Shown: one piece after another, positions 1-5,989 of the stretch
Layout: the number at the start of each line of letters is the position of its first letter
Numbering within the stretch: position 1 is the stretch's first letter
Source: Ignavibacteria bacterium
GTDB lineage: Bacteria; Bacteroidota; Ignavibacteria; UBA10030; SZUA-254
Assembly (NCBI GenBank): GCA_016178625.1
Contig: JACOSX010000067.1
Location: forward strand, 1-32,974
Direction: 5' to 3'
DNA length: 32,974 bases
Made by a program: the position numbers and the translations under genes
Notes under the pieces: model-generated
What the model saw: the letters and a program-made list of their open reading frames with translations, nothing else
The model's database searches: none
Told to the model about the DNA's origin: nothing

Positions 1-243
1 ACTTTCACCGACGAGTAAGTCCCTGCGTGTATCGTAATGCGATGCCGATTGGTTAAATGTAAATGCGAGCAACAGGGAGAGCAAACCCAACAGCGCTCCT
101 TCAAGTGGACCCAACCCATCCGATTCATAGGAAGGATCTTTTTTCTTTTGATATTGCCTTGCCCACAGACCAAGTCTATGGAAGAGGATGATCCCGATGA
201 AGAGCAAGCCAACAAGAAGCAGAGCGGGTGTAGTGTATACCAT
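1..243 (-). CDS. Bestrophin-like (DUF4239-type) membrane protein, 5' part only
   Basis: An open frame of 81 codons starts at ATG 243 and runs off the left edge without a stop. The protein begins with a hydrophobic helix (residues 5-21), then a basic cytoplasmic-looking stretch (RQYQKKK, 29-35). A second hydrophobic block with the motif LEGALLGLLSLLLAFTF (47-63) follows, and then SASHYDTRRDLLVGE. That pattern (GALLGLL.LLL.FTF, then S..YD.RR.L...E) is what I know from bestrophin-like DUF4239 membrane proteins. An in-frame TAA six codons upstream and no other start between fix the ATG; no Shine-Dalgarno is visible. It lies 69 bases downstream of the HEPN-type gene on the same strand. Function of the family is poorly known; a channel-like role is only an analogy. 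The family call is moderate, the coding call stronger. Confidence 0.65.
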   Translation of the reverse strand, partial: MVYTTPALLLVGLLFIGIILFHRLGLWARQYQKKKDPSYESDGLGPLEGALLGLLSLLLAFTFNQSASHYDTRRDLLVGES

Positions 244-289
244 AGAAGTTGTTATTGTAAGTTAATGAAAATGTTTTGCTTTGGGCTCA

Positions 290-303
290 CAAGCTGAAGC
301 TTG
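290..303. repeat. Small palindrome, AGCTT-type hairpin
   Basis: CAAGC-TGAA-GCTTG is a perfect 5-bp stem with a 4-base loop in the 69-base gap between the HEPN-type gene and the bestrophin-like gene. It has no T-run on either side, so I do not call it a terminator. It resembles the AGCTT-centred palindrome near 21390. Confidence 0.4.
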
Positions 304-312
304 CGGTTACCA

Positions 313-1290
313 TTATTCGATTGTTCGGTAAACATCGCCACTGAGGCTTCTGAGCTGAAGCGGTTTTAACCTGGGCTCGATGTCTAAGACAGTGCTTAAA
401 ACAAAATTGAAAATAAAATCCGCCTGATCTTTTTGATAATTTCTTTTTACTGCATCCTCTCTGATACACTCGAATGTTCCATCTAGGAATATTAGATATT
501 TAGGATGTATTGATTCAAAATGTTTATAGTTCTCATACGCAGAACCTAACATTAACAAAAAGTCAACACGCCGTGCTAAACCAATGATCTTTTTATTTAC
601 CTGTTCTTCAACATGATTTGAAAGAGCCACTAACTCTGGAGAGGAGCCTATATTGACAAACTTCCTTTGTTCTTTTATCCAAGATATTTCGGTATTCCAA
701 AGAAAATCTGGGTGAAAATCACCTACTTGGTGACGACCTCGCTGGTTAATACGATGCTCAAGCATTGCGAAGCCATGACATGAAGAGATAACAGCCTCAA
801 GAAAATTTCTATCAGAAAGATATTTCTCTGCTTCTCGGAGAGGTAATCGTATCTTGTCGTCCTTTATCAAATCTGTAAGTGATAACTCATCATATTCTAA
901 GTTAAGATAACTTTTGAGGCATAGTTTGAAAGAACGCTCCGTAATTTCCTCTATATCCTTACAAGTACTAAAAGTATGTAACGTAGCGCCATGATAAATG
1001 GCATTGCGAGCTTTCACAATTTTGTCGAACTCACTAAATGGAAAGTCAGGGAGACTCTTCATGGATTTTAAAATTTCTGAAATATTATCATTGAACCGAT
1101 CTTTGCCTTGAACACAATACGCAAGAGTTTTAACGAGTACTTCAACTGCATTTGCAAATAAGATTACAGATATATTGAAGTATGATTCTACAACGTTGTT
1201 CTCTAAATATTTTTTTGCTTGACTGAGAAGAAACTTGGAATATACTAATCGCCTAGTTTCAAGCGCACCAACGGATTTTTTCAAATTCAT
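313..1290 (-). CDS. HEPN-motif protein, third main gene of the methyltransferase operon
   Basis: A 325-aa, mostly helical protein with no signal peptide or membrane segment. Residues 90-101 read KIVKARNAIYHG, containing R95-N96-x3-H100, the R-x4-H signature of HEPN domains; many HEPN proteins are RNases acting as toxins or defence effectors. The preceding helices (12-60, 'LLSQAKKYLE...SVILFANAVEVLVKTLAY') fit the helical HEPN core. A second helical half (about 150-300) has no motif I recognise. It starts 4 bases after the methyltransferase stop, with a GGAG-N7-ATG ribosome site inside the end of that gene, so the two are surely co-transcribed. Its GC content is much lower than that of the methyltransferase ends (my hand count over 481-720 is about 33%). 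The HEPN call rests on one motif plus context, and RNase activity is inference. Confidence 0.6.
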   Translation of the reverse strand: MNLKKSVGALETRRLVYSKFLLSQAKKYLENNVVESYFNISVILFANAVEVLVKTLAYCVQGKDRFNDNISEILKSMKSLPDFPFSEFDKIVKARNAIYHGATLHTFSTCKDIEEITERSFKLCLKSYLNLEYDELSLTDLIKDDKIRLPLREAEKYLSDRNFLEAVISSCHGFAMLEHRINQRGRHQVGDFHPDFLWNTEISWIKEQRKFVNIGSSPELVALSNHVEEQVNKKIIGLARRVDFLLMLGSAYENYKHFESIHPKYLIFLDGTFECIREDAVKRNYQKDQADFIFNFVLSTVLDIEPRLKPLQLRSLSGDVYRTIE

Positions 1291-1294
1291 CTTC

Positions 1295-2875
1295 TCACTC
1301 CATCTCCAACCCCATCTGCCCTTTAACTTTCTTCCCGCTATGCTGTGCCGCTTTGAAGGTAATGTTCGTCTGCGGGAGTTTCGGTCGCTTACCTTTGAAA
1401 TATTCTTCGAGCGTGAGGATTTGCACTTTCGGAAACTCGAAGCCCGGCACTTTCACATAGCCGGATGCAGCCACGGTTTGCAGCATTGGCTTCGTTGGCT
1501 CGGCAGCGGTGAGGAAGACGCCGAGCGCGCACTCGTGTTTCTGCATCGCGCCCATGAGCGCATCGATATCCTTTGATTGCACCGTCTCACCGCCCTTCAC
1601 CTGGAACGCGGCGCGGAGCGTTGTGCCTTTGGTATCGACTGAATAGAGCGCTATGCCATCAACGCCTTTGTCTGCGCCTTTGGTGCCGAAGGTGGACGAG
1701 AACGCATCGAACTCCGTGATCCACCAATCCTGGAACGCAAAAGGATTCTCTTTCCAGAGCTTGAGCGCGGAAGCTTCATCGGCGGGGATGCCGCGCACCT
1801 CGAACTTCGACAACCCTTTCTTATACGTGTGTTCGAGTCGTCGCTTGATAAGCGAGACGGCGATGGGAGAAATATCTATGCTGATCCATCGACGATGCAA
1901 TCCTTCCGCCGCATCGATCGTGGTGCCGCAACCGCAGAAGGCATCCAGCACGACGTCTCCTTCGTTGCTGCTCGCTTTGATGATTCTTTCCAAAAGTGTT
2001 TTGGGTTTTTGTGTGGGATAGCCGAGGCGTTCTTTGGATTGTGAGTTAATAGGTGAAAGGTCAGTCCAAATATCCTGTAAAGGCATTCCTGGCATCTCAT
2101 CCAAGTATCTAATGTACTCGGCCGTACCAGTTTTGGTATATCTCACGCGGCCAGCATCATGAAATTCCTGCATCCGATCTTTTGGCAATCGCCATAATTT
2201 TGTAACACCATTCCACTCATAGGTATAACCTCCCCCGGACAATCCCATTGCTGTTAAATTATCTGTCCGATAACGCCTCCCCTTTTCGTCCACCAATCTG
2301 TAATGCGATTCGATATAGTTTTCATCATAAGGTTGGTGTTGCTGATTCCATGTGAATTCAGAGGTCTTCGAATAGGATAATATAATGTCATGAGCGTTTC
2401 CGCATGTATTAGAATCGCTGTGAGCGCTCGTTCGCTTCCAGATTATTTCGTTCTGGAAATGTTCTACTCCAAAAACTAAATCGCACACAGTCTTAAGGTA
2501 ATGGCTCATCGTCGGGTCACAGTGAACATAAAAGCTGCCGGTCGGCTTGAGGATACGGTGAAGCTCTACAAGCCGGAGCGCCATCATCACGAGATATGGA
2601 AAGGCGTGCGGAGCGACTTTCTGGTACACAATGAGGAGCGCCCACAGATTTTCGTGCTCGAGCGTGTGGAGCTCCTGGAGTGAGTCCGCCACGTTCTTCA
2701 GCGTCCAGGTATCCTCGAACGCGATCCGCTGCGTCTGGATCTTCTTATCGTCGAAGAACATATTGTAGTCCCGCTTGCTGTTAAACGGCGGGTCGATATA
2801 AATGAGATCAACGCTCTCATCGGGAATATTCTCCCGTAGAACGTAGAGGCAATCACCAAGGTATAGGGTGTTCAT
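1295..2875 (-). CDS. Beta-class DNA methyltransferase fused to an Mrr-like PD-(D/E)xK nuclease domain
   Basis: 526 aa with two parts. Residues 1-350 are a DNA methyltransferase: motif IV is DPPF (28-31), motif I is DAFCGCGTT (311-319), and PTQKPKTLLERII (287-299) is the usual motif X region. Motif IV before motif I is the beta order (N6-adenine or N4-cytosine), with the target-recognition domain between, about 130-280. Residues 370-495 look like an Mrr-type nuclease: GADKGVDGIAL (400-410), whose D406 is the likely acidic residue, then AAFQVKGG (422-429), whose Q-x-K fits the catalytic lysine. The C-terminal tail (500-526) is basic. The start is set by AGGAG-N8-ATG and by an ATGA overlap with the membrane-protein gene upstream. 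One polypeptide could modify and cut, or the nuclease could act on modified or foreign DNA; the specificity cannot be read. Base composition drops across the recognition domain (see findings). Confidence 0.85.
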   Translation of the reverse strand: MNTLYLGDCLYVLRENIPDESVDLIYIDPPFNSKRDYNMFFDDKKIQTQRIAFEDTWTLKNVADSLQELHTLEHENLWALLIVYQKVAPHAFPYLVMMALRLVELHRILKPTGSFYVHCDPTMSHYLKTVCDLVFGVEHFQNEIIWKRTSAHSDSNTCGNAHDIILSYSKTSEFTWNQQHQPYDENYIESHYRLVDEKGRRYRTDNLTAMGLSGGGYTYEWNGVTKLWRLPKDRMQEFHDAGRVRYTKTGTAEYIRYLDEMPGMPLQDIWTDLSPINSQSKERLGYPTQKPKTLLERIIKASSNEGDVVLDAFCGCGTTIDAAEGLHRRWISIDISPIAVSLIKRRLEHTYKKGLSKFEVRGIPADEASALKLWKENPFAFQDWWITEFDAFSSTFGTKGADKGVDGIALYSVDTKGTTLRAAFQVKGGETVQSKDIDALMGAMQKHECALGVFLTAAEPTKPMLQTVAASGYVKVPGFEFPKVQILTLEEYFKGKRPKLPQTNITFKAAQHSGKKVKGQMGLEME

Positions 2876-3267
2876 GGAATCTTCTCCTGAATCTTCGAGG
2901 GGCTTTTTTCAAGATTCTCAGTCATAGGTCTGTTACTTTGCAGCTTATTCTGCGCATCTATTACCTGAACCAGTTTTCTGATTTCGTTTTGCAATAACTC
3001 AAAATTCCTAGATCGACGAGCTTGCATTATTACCAGAAATATTTGAACCAACGTGGCTCCAACCATGACACAAGTTAAATACAACATGACATCTGTCGAT
3101 CTCTGATTAGCGTCAGTCAAACGGACAAGCTGCTCAGACAAGTTGCTTAAGGAGTCAAGTGATCGTTCGGTCTTTTGCATTGAGGGTCCCCCTGGGCGGA
3201 ATTGGGCAATTGCAACTGTTGAAAACAGAATCGACAAAGCCAATACGAAGCATGTTTTGCTCGTCAT
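2872..3267 (-). CDS. Small secreted/membrane protein coupled to the methyltransferase
   Basis: 131 aa. Residues 1-21 form a signal peptide or anchor (MTSKTC, a hydrophobic run, then AIAQ as a possible cleavage site). Residues 60-82 (MLYLTCVMVGATLVQIFLVI and the bases after) form a transmembrane helix followed by a basic stretch (QARRSRN). Residues 35-58 and 85-110 could form short coiled coils. I recognise no family. An AAGGAG site 9 bases before the ATG supports the start. Its start overlaps the stop of the 48-codon ORF upstream and its stop overlaps the methyltransferase start, both as ATGA, so translation is probably coupled on both sides. A membrane partner in a restriction/HEPN operon could be an effector or an anchor, but that is inference. 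It may instead be a passenger inserted between two copies of the methyltransferase 5' end. Confidence 0.7.
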   Translation of the reverse strand: MTSKTCFVLALSILFSTVAIAQFRPGGPSMQKTERSLDSLSNLSEQLVRLTDANQRSTDVMLYLTCVMVGATLVQIFLVIMQARRSRNFELLQNEIRKLVQVIDAQNKLQSNRPMTENLEKSPSKIQEKIP

Positions 3268-3410
3268 GTTACCACGCTCCTTTTTATTTTTTTCTCAAAG
3301 TCCTCAATGGGAACAAGAAGAATCGGTGATGAGAAGACATAATCAACGCTTTCATCGGGAACATTTTCCCTGAGCACGTAGAGGTAGTCGCCAAGGTATA
3401 GGGTGTTCAT
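3264..3410 (-). pseudogene. Remnant of a second methyltransferase 5' end (48-codon ORF)
   Basis: From ATG 3410 the first 23 codons match the first 23 codons of the methyltransferase that starts at 2875: 60 of 69 bases are identical. Of nine differences, seven are silent and two change the residue (C9Y, I17V). After codon 23 the similarity stops; the frame continues to 48 aa and ends in TGA overlapping the start of the 131-aa gene. The silent bias shows that the two copies diverged while both were constrained as protein, so this is a relic of a related gene and not a fresh duplication. It has an AGGA sequence 8 bases before the ATG and may still be translated as a leader for the operon. Confidence 0.75.
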
Positions 3411-3472
3411 GTTATTCATCCTGTTCTTTTTTCTTCAGCCAAAACATGGGGCTGACCAATAAGTAAGTTAAA

Positions 3473-3572
3473 CGTCTTTGCGAGGAGCGAAGCGACGAAG
3501 CAATCTGACAAAATGAGGAAACTGGAAGAGTCGGATTGCTTCTCCCGCTCTCCGAGCGGGATCGCAATGACG
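3473..3572. repeat. Interspersed inverted-repeat element with nested hairpin
   Basis: The outer arms CGTCTTTGCGA (3473-3483) and TCGCAATGACG (3562-3572) are inverted copies with one mismatch. The inner arms GAAGCAATC (3497-3505) and GATTGCTTC (3534-3542) are inverted copies. A further hairpin CCCGCTC-TCC-GAGCGGG sits at 3544-3560. The sequence TTGCGAGGAGCGAAGCGACG is of the type I know as a dispersed non-coding repeat in many environmental genomes. No coding frame explains it. Confidence 0.7.
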
Positions 3573-3605
3573 CTAATAATTACTTTTTAATCAACACTCG
3601 CCAAT

Positions 3606-3641
3606 CAGATTCTTCTCCCGACTTCGTCGGGATCAGAATGA
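3606..3641. repeat. Second palindromic repeat sharing the CCCG hairpin module
   Basis: Arms CAGATTCTTCT and ATCAGAATGAT flank the perfect hairpin CCCGAC-TTC-GTCGGG (3617-3631). It shares the module TTCTCCCG...CGGGATC with the element at 3473-3572 although the arms differ, so the two look like modular relatives. It lies in the 279-base gap downstream of the DinB-like gene; the rest of that gap shows no gene. Confidence 0.55.
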
Positions 3642-3689
3642 TATTATCGAGCACATATCGCACATCTCACATCTGCTCTTGCATACATC

Positions 3690-4166
3690 TCACATCAGCC
3701 TCTTGATGAGCTGTACCTGCCCCGCATGGTACACGTCGTGCATGGCAACGCCGGAGATGATATAGCGGTTAGTCTGTTTGCTTCCGTGCGCTGCCTCGTC
3801 AAGATCGGATGACTTGAGTTGAGCGATTGTTTCGCGCATCATCGAGTGCATGTCGTCGAGCAGCGCAACGTCTTGTTGCCACGCTTCCTTGCTCAGTTCA
3901 TCCGGTCGCTTGAACCAATTGCTTCCTTTAATCGGAAACGATCCCCGCTTCTCTCCAAGAATTCTCCGCCGCACGATATACTTCCAGTACGCACAGTGCA
4001 CAACAATCTCCCAAATGTTATGTCGGTTCTTGCCCGGTCGCCAAGCGGCTTCTTTCGCCGTCAGTCCACGAATTGAGCCGCGAAGATTGGGACCGTGCCA
4101 GGCTTTTTTGAAGTAGCCTTCGTCGATGCTCTGCAAGAGCAAACCGATATTCTGAGAATGATTCAT
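3690..4166 (-). CDS. DinB/YfiT-like putative metalloenzyme
   Basis: 158 aa, the usual size for the DinB superfamily of four-helix proteins. The three expected metal-binding histidines are present: H57 in 'NIWEIVVHCAYWK', and H143 and H147 in 'AMHDVYHAGQ' near the C-terminus, the classic H-x3-H pair of the last helix. No signal peptide is present, so it is probably cytoplasmic. Family members include bacillithiol- or mycothiol-dependent S-transferases and stress proteins; which of these applies cannot be told. The ATG lies 13 bases after the stop of the outer-membrane protein gene, so it may be the last gene of that transcript, with the repeat region following. Confidence 0.85.
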   Translation of the reverse strand: MNHSQNIGLLLQSIDEGYFKKAWHGPNLRGSIRGLTAKEAAWRPGKNRHNIWEIVVHCAYWKYIVRRRILGEKRGSFPIKGSNWFKRPDELSKEAWQQDVALLDDMHSMMRETIAQLKSSDLDEAAHGSKQTNRYIISGVAMHDVYHAGQVQLIKRLM

Positions 4167-4179
4167 AAGTCCTTAAACG

Positions 4180-5031
4180 TTAGAATGGATGTTCGAATGA
4201 TAGATACGCAAAAGCCCCAACCTCAGTATCACCGTCAGCAAATCGGATAGGAACTGCAAAACCGGGGACGATCTGAAGGCTCTCAAGATTTATTGCCGCT
4301 CGAATACCGGGACTGACAACATGATCCGTTGAGAAGCTGAGATTGCCGTCGGGATCGATTGCGCTCGAAATTTCTGCGACATACTCAAGCATCAGATTGT
4401 AATTGGGATTCGTAAGCCAGATTGCACTTGCCCCAAGAGTGTACGACGACAACGGGCGTTTCACTTCCTCGCCCTTGGGCGTTGCGCCTTTCACCTCAGG
4501 AAAAATGGAAGTACCCGCGTTCGCATGAGCGATAAATTCTTCGGAGAACCTCCTGCTGACTGCAATATTCGTCTCGAAACCCACAACACCCATCCCAAAT
4601 TCCCTCTCCTGATCACCGGTTGGGAGAATCATTGACAATCGAGGAGCAATGGCAACTCCGCTCTCTTTCTCGCTAAGTTGATAACGGTAGTTGATCGCGA
4701 TGTCGCCGATCCCCCTCTCATCGCTCGAAGATTGTGCACTGTATGGGATTTCGTAACTGAACTGGTGCTTTGAACTCCACAGCGGCCATTCTTGCGTGAA
4801 GGAGAAGTCGATTTGTTTCTCTCTTGGTCCAAGATACCGAATGGTAGAAATATGCTGGACGACATTTTCCTCTTGATTGAAGGCTTCCTCTACCAGAAAA
4901 GAATTGTCCTGGATACTCATTGAATACGCTTTATCCCATTGTTCAACCTTTGCATCCGACTGGGCGGCGCTTGAAACAAAAAACGTAGATTGAAGAATAG
5001 TCATGAGAGTAACCTGCAGGTATCTATTCAT
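4180..5031 (-). CDS. Outer-membrane beta-barrel protein (Phenol_MetA_deg-like)
   Basis: 283 aa with a signal peptide (residues 1-23, ending SSAAQ). Then come alternating amphipathic strands ending in a terminal phenylalanine (LSFEHPF), the usual signal for outer-membrane barrel assembly. Motifs such as 'GIGDIAINYRYQL', 'APRLSMILPTGD' and 'LGASAIWLTNPNYNLMLEYVAE' resemble the Phenol_MetA_deg (MetA-pathway/transporter-like) barrel family. The substrate is unknown. It follows the ABC permease by 41 bases, so it may be the outer-membrane member of the uptake locus upstream. The position fits a transport role but does not prove it. Confidence 0.75.
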   Translation of the reverse strand: MNRYLQVTLMTILQSTFFVSSAAQSDAKVEQWDKAYSMSIQDNSFLVEEAFNQEENVVQHISTIRYLGPREKQIDFSFTQEWPLWSSKHQFSYEIPYSAQSSSDERGIGDIAINYRYQLSEKESGVAIAPRLSMILPTGDQEREFGMGVVGFETNIAVSRRFSEEFIAHANAGTSIFPEVKGATPKGEEVKRPLSSYTLGASAIWLTNPNYNLMLEYVAEISSAIDPDGNLSFSTDHVVSPGIRAAINLESLQIVPGFAVPIRFADGDTEVGAFAYLSFEHPF

Positions 5032-5072
5032 CTATCGGCCTATTGCGACTTCTTGAGTATGATCCATGTTCG

Positions 5073-5903
5073 TCAACCTTTTATTCCTGTCAGCGTAATT
5101 CCTCGGACAAAATACTTCTGTGCAATGACAAATACAAGAACAATCGGCAACATCACGACGACCGCGGCAGCCATCTGGTGGGGCCAATCGGTTTGATAGA
5201 GCGAGCTAAAGTTTGCAATGCCAACCTCGACCGTGCGCATGTCCATCCTGTTTGTCACGATCAGGGGCCAGAGGAAGTCCTTCCAGCTTCCCATGAAGGC
5301 AAAAGTTGCTAAGGTTGCAAGAGCAGGTTTGGAGAGAGGTATGACGATGCGCCAGAAGATCGTAAACTCTGATGCCCCATCGATGCGCGCCGCATCTTCA
5401 AGGTCTCTCGGAATGGATTGGAAGAATTGTCGCAGGAGAAATATTCCCCACACACTTGAGAGTGTCGGTGTAAAGAGCGCCCAATAGGTATTCATCCATC
5501 CGAACATATTGATGATCAGGAACGCCGGAATGATCGTGACAATCGCGGGAATCATCATCGTCGCAAGGTAGAAACTAAAGATTTTATCCCGCCATCGGAA
5601 GCGCAATCGGGAAAACGCGTACGCCGCCATCGAACAGAACACCAGTTGACCAACAACGGAAGCTAACGCAACAATGATGGTGTTGAGAAAGAACCGACCG
5701 AACGGCTGGAGCGTTAACGCTTCGACGAAGTTAGACCATTTGAACGTCGACGCGAAGAATTTCGGCGGAAACTGGTAGACCTCCAACTCGCCCATCAGTG
5801 AAGTGCTCAGCATCCAGAGGAAGGGTGCGAGCATGGTTAGTGCAAGGATAATAAGTATGACGTATGTTAGTATGGTAGTAAAGTTTTTCATCGTCTCAAG
5901 CAT
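5073..5903 (-). CDS. Carbohydrate ABC transporter permease, MalG/UgpE-like
   Basis: 276 aa with about six transmembrane helices. The binding-protein-dependent permease signature (EAA loop) is clear: 'DLEDAARIDGASEFTIFWRIVIPLSKPAL' at about 175-203, which docks on the ABC ATPase. The C-terminal end (QKYFVRGITLTGIKG) is typical of the MalG/UgpE branch of sugar-type importers. Two starts are possible, ATG 5903 or ATG 5891 (MKNFTTIL), and neither has a strong ribosome site. It follows the binding-protein/permease fusion after an 86-base gap and supplies the second permease half. No ATPase gene is in the window, so a shared ATPase of the MsmX kind is probably encoded elsewhere. Confidence 0.93.
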   Translation of the reverse strand: MLETMKNFTTILTYVILIILALTMLAPFLWMLSTSLMGELEVYQFPPKFFASTFKWSNFVEALTLQPFGRFFLNTIIVALASVVGQLVFCSMAAYAFSRLRFRWRDKIFSFYLATMMIPAIVTIIPAFLIINMFGWMNTYWALFTPTLSSVWGIFLLRQFFQSIPRDLEDAARIDGASEFTIFWRIVIPLSKPALATLATFAFMGSWKDFLWPLIVTNRMDMRTVEVGIANFSSLYQTDWPHQMAAAVVVMLPIVLVFVIAQKYFVRGITLTGIKG

Positions 5904-5989
5904 TCATCTTTCGAGAGGGGATGTGTGTCCAGTTTTTCTTTTCCAATTAATTGCTTCAACCACAATGTTCTTCTGTCAACTTCGAAACG

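Noticed and set aside
37-297. 86-aa plus-strand frame
   Set aside because: It lies antisense to the bestrophin-like coding frame at 1-243, which has the better protein pattern.
3544-3631. Hairpins as transcription terminators after the DinB-like gene
   Set aside because: Neither is followed by a T-run on the minus strand, and both belong to the interspersed repeats.
5975-5980. TTGACA on the minus strand upstream of the MalG-like permease
   Set aside because: No acceptable -10 follows at 16-18 bases, so it is not called as a promoter.
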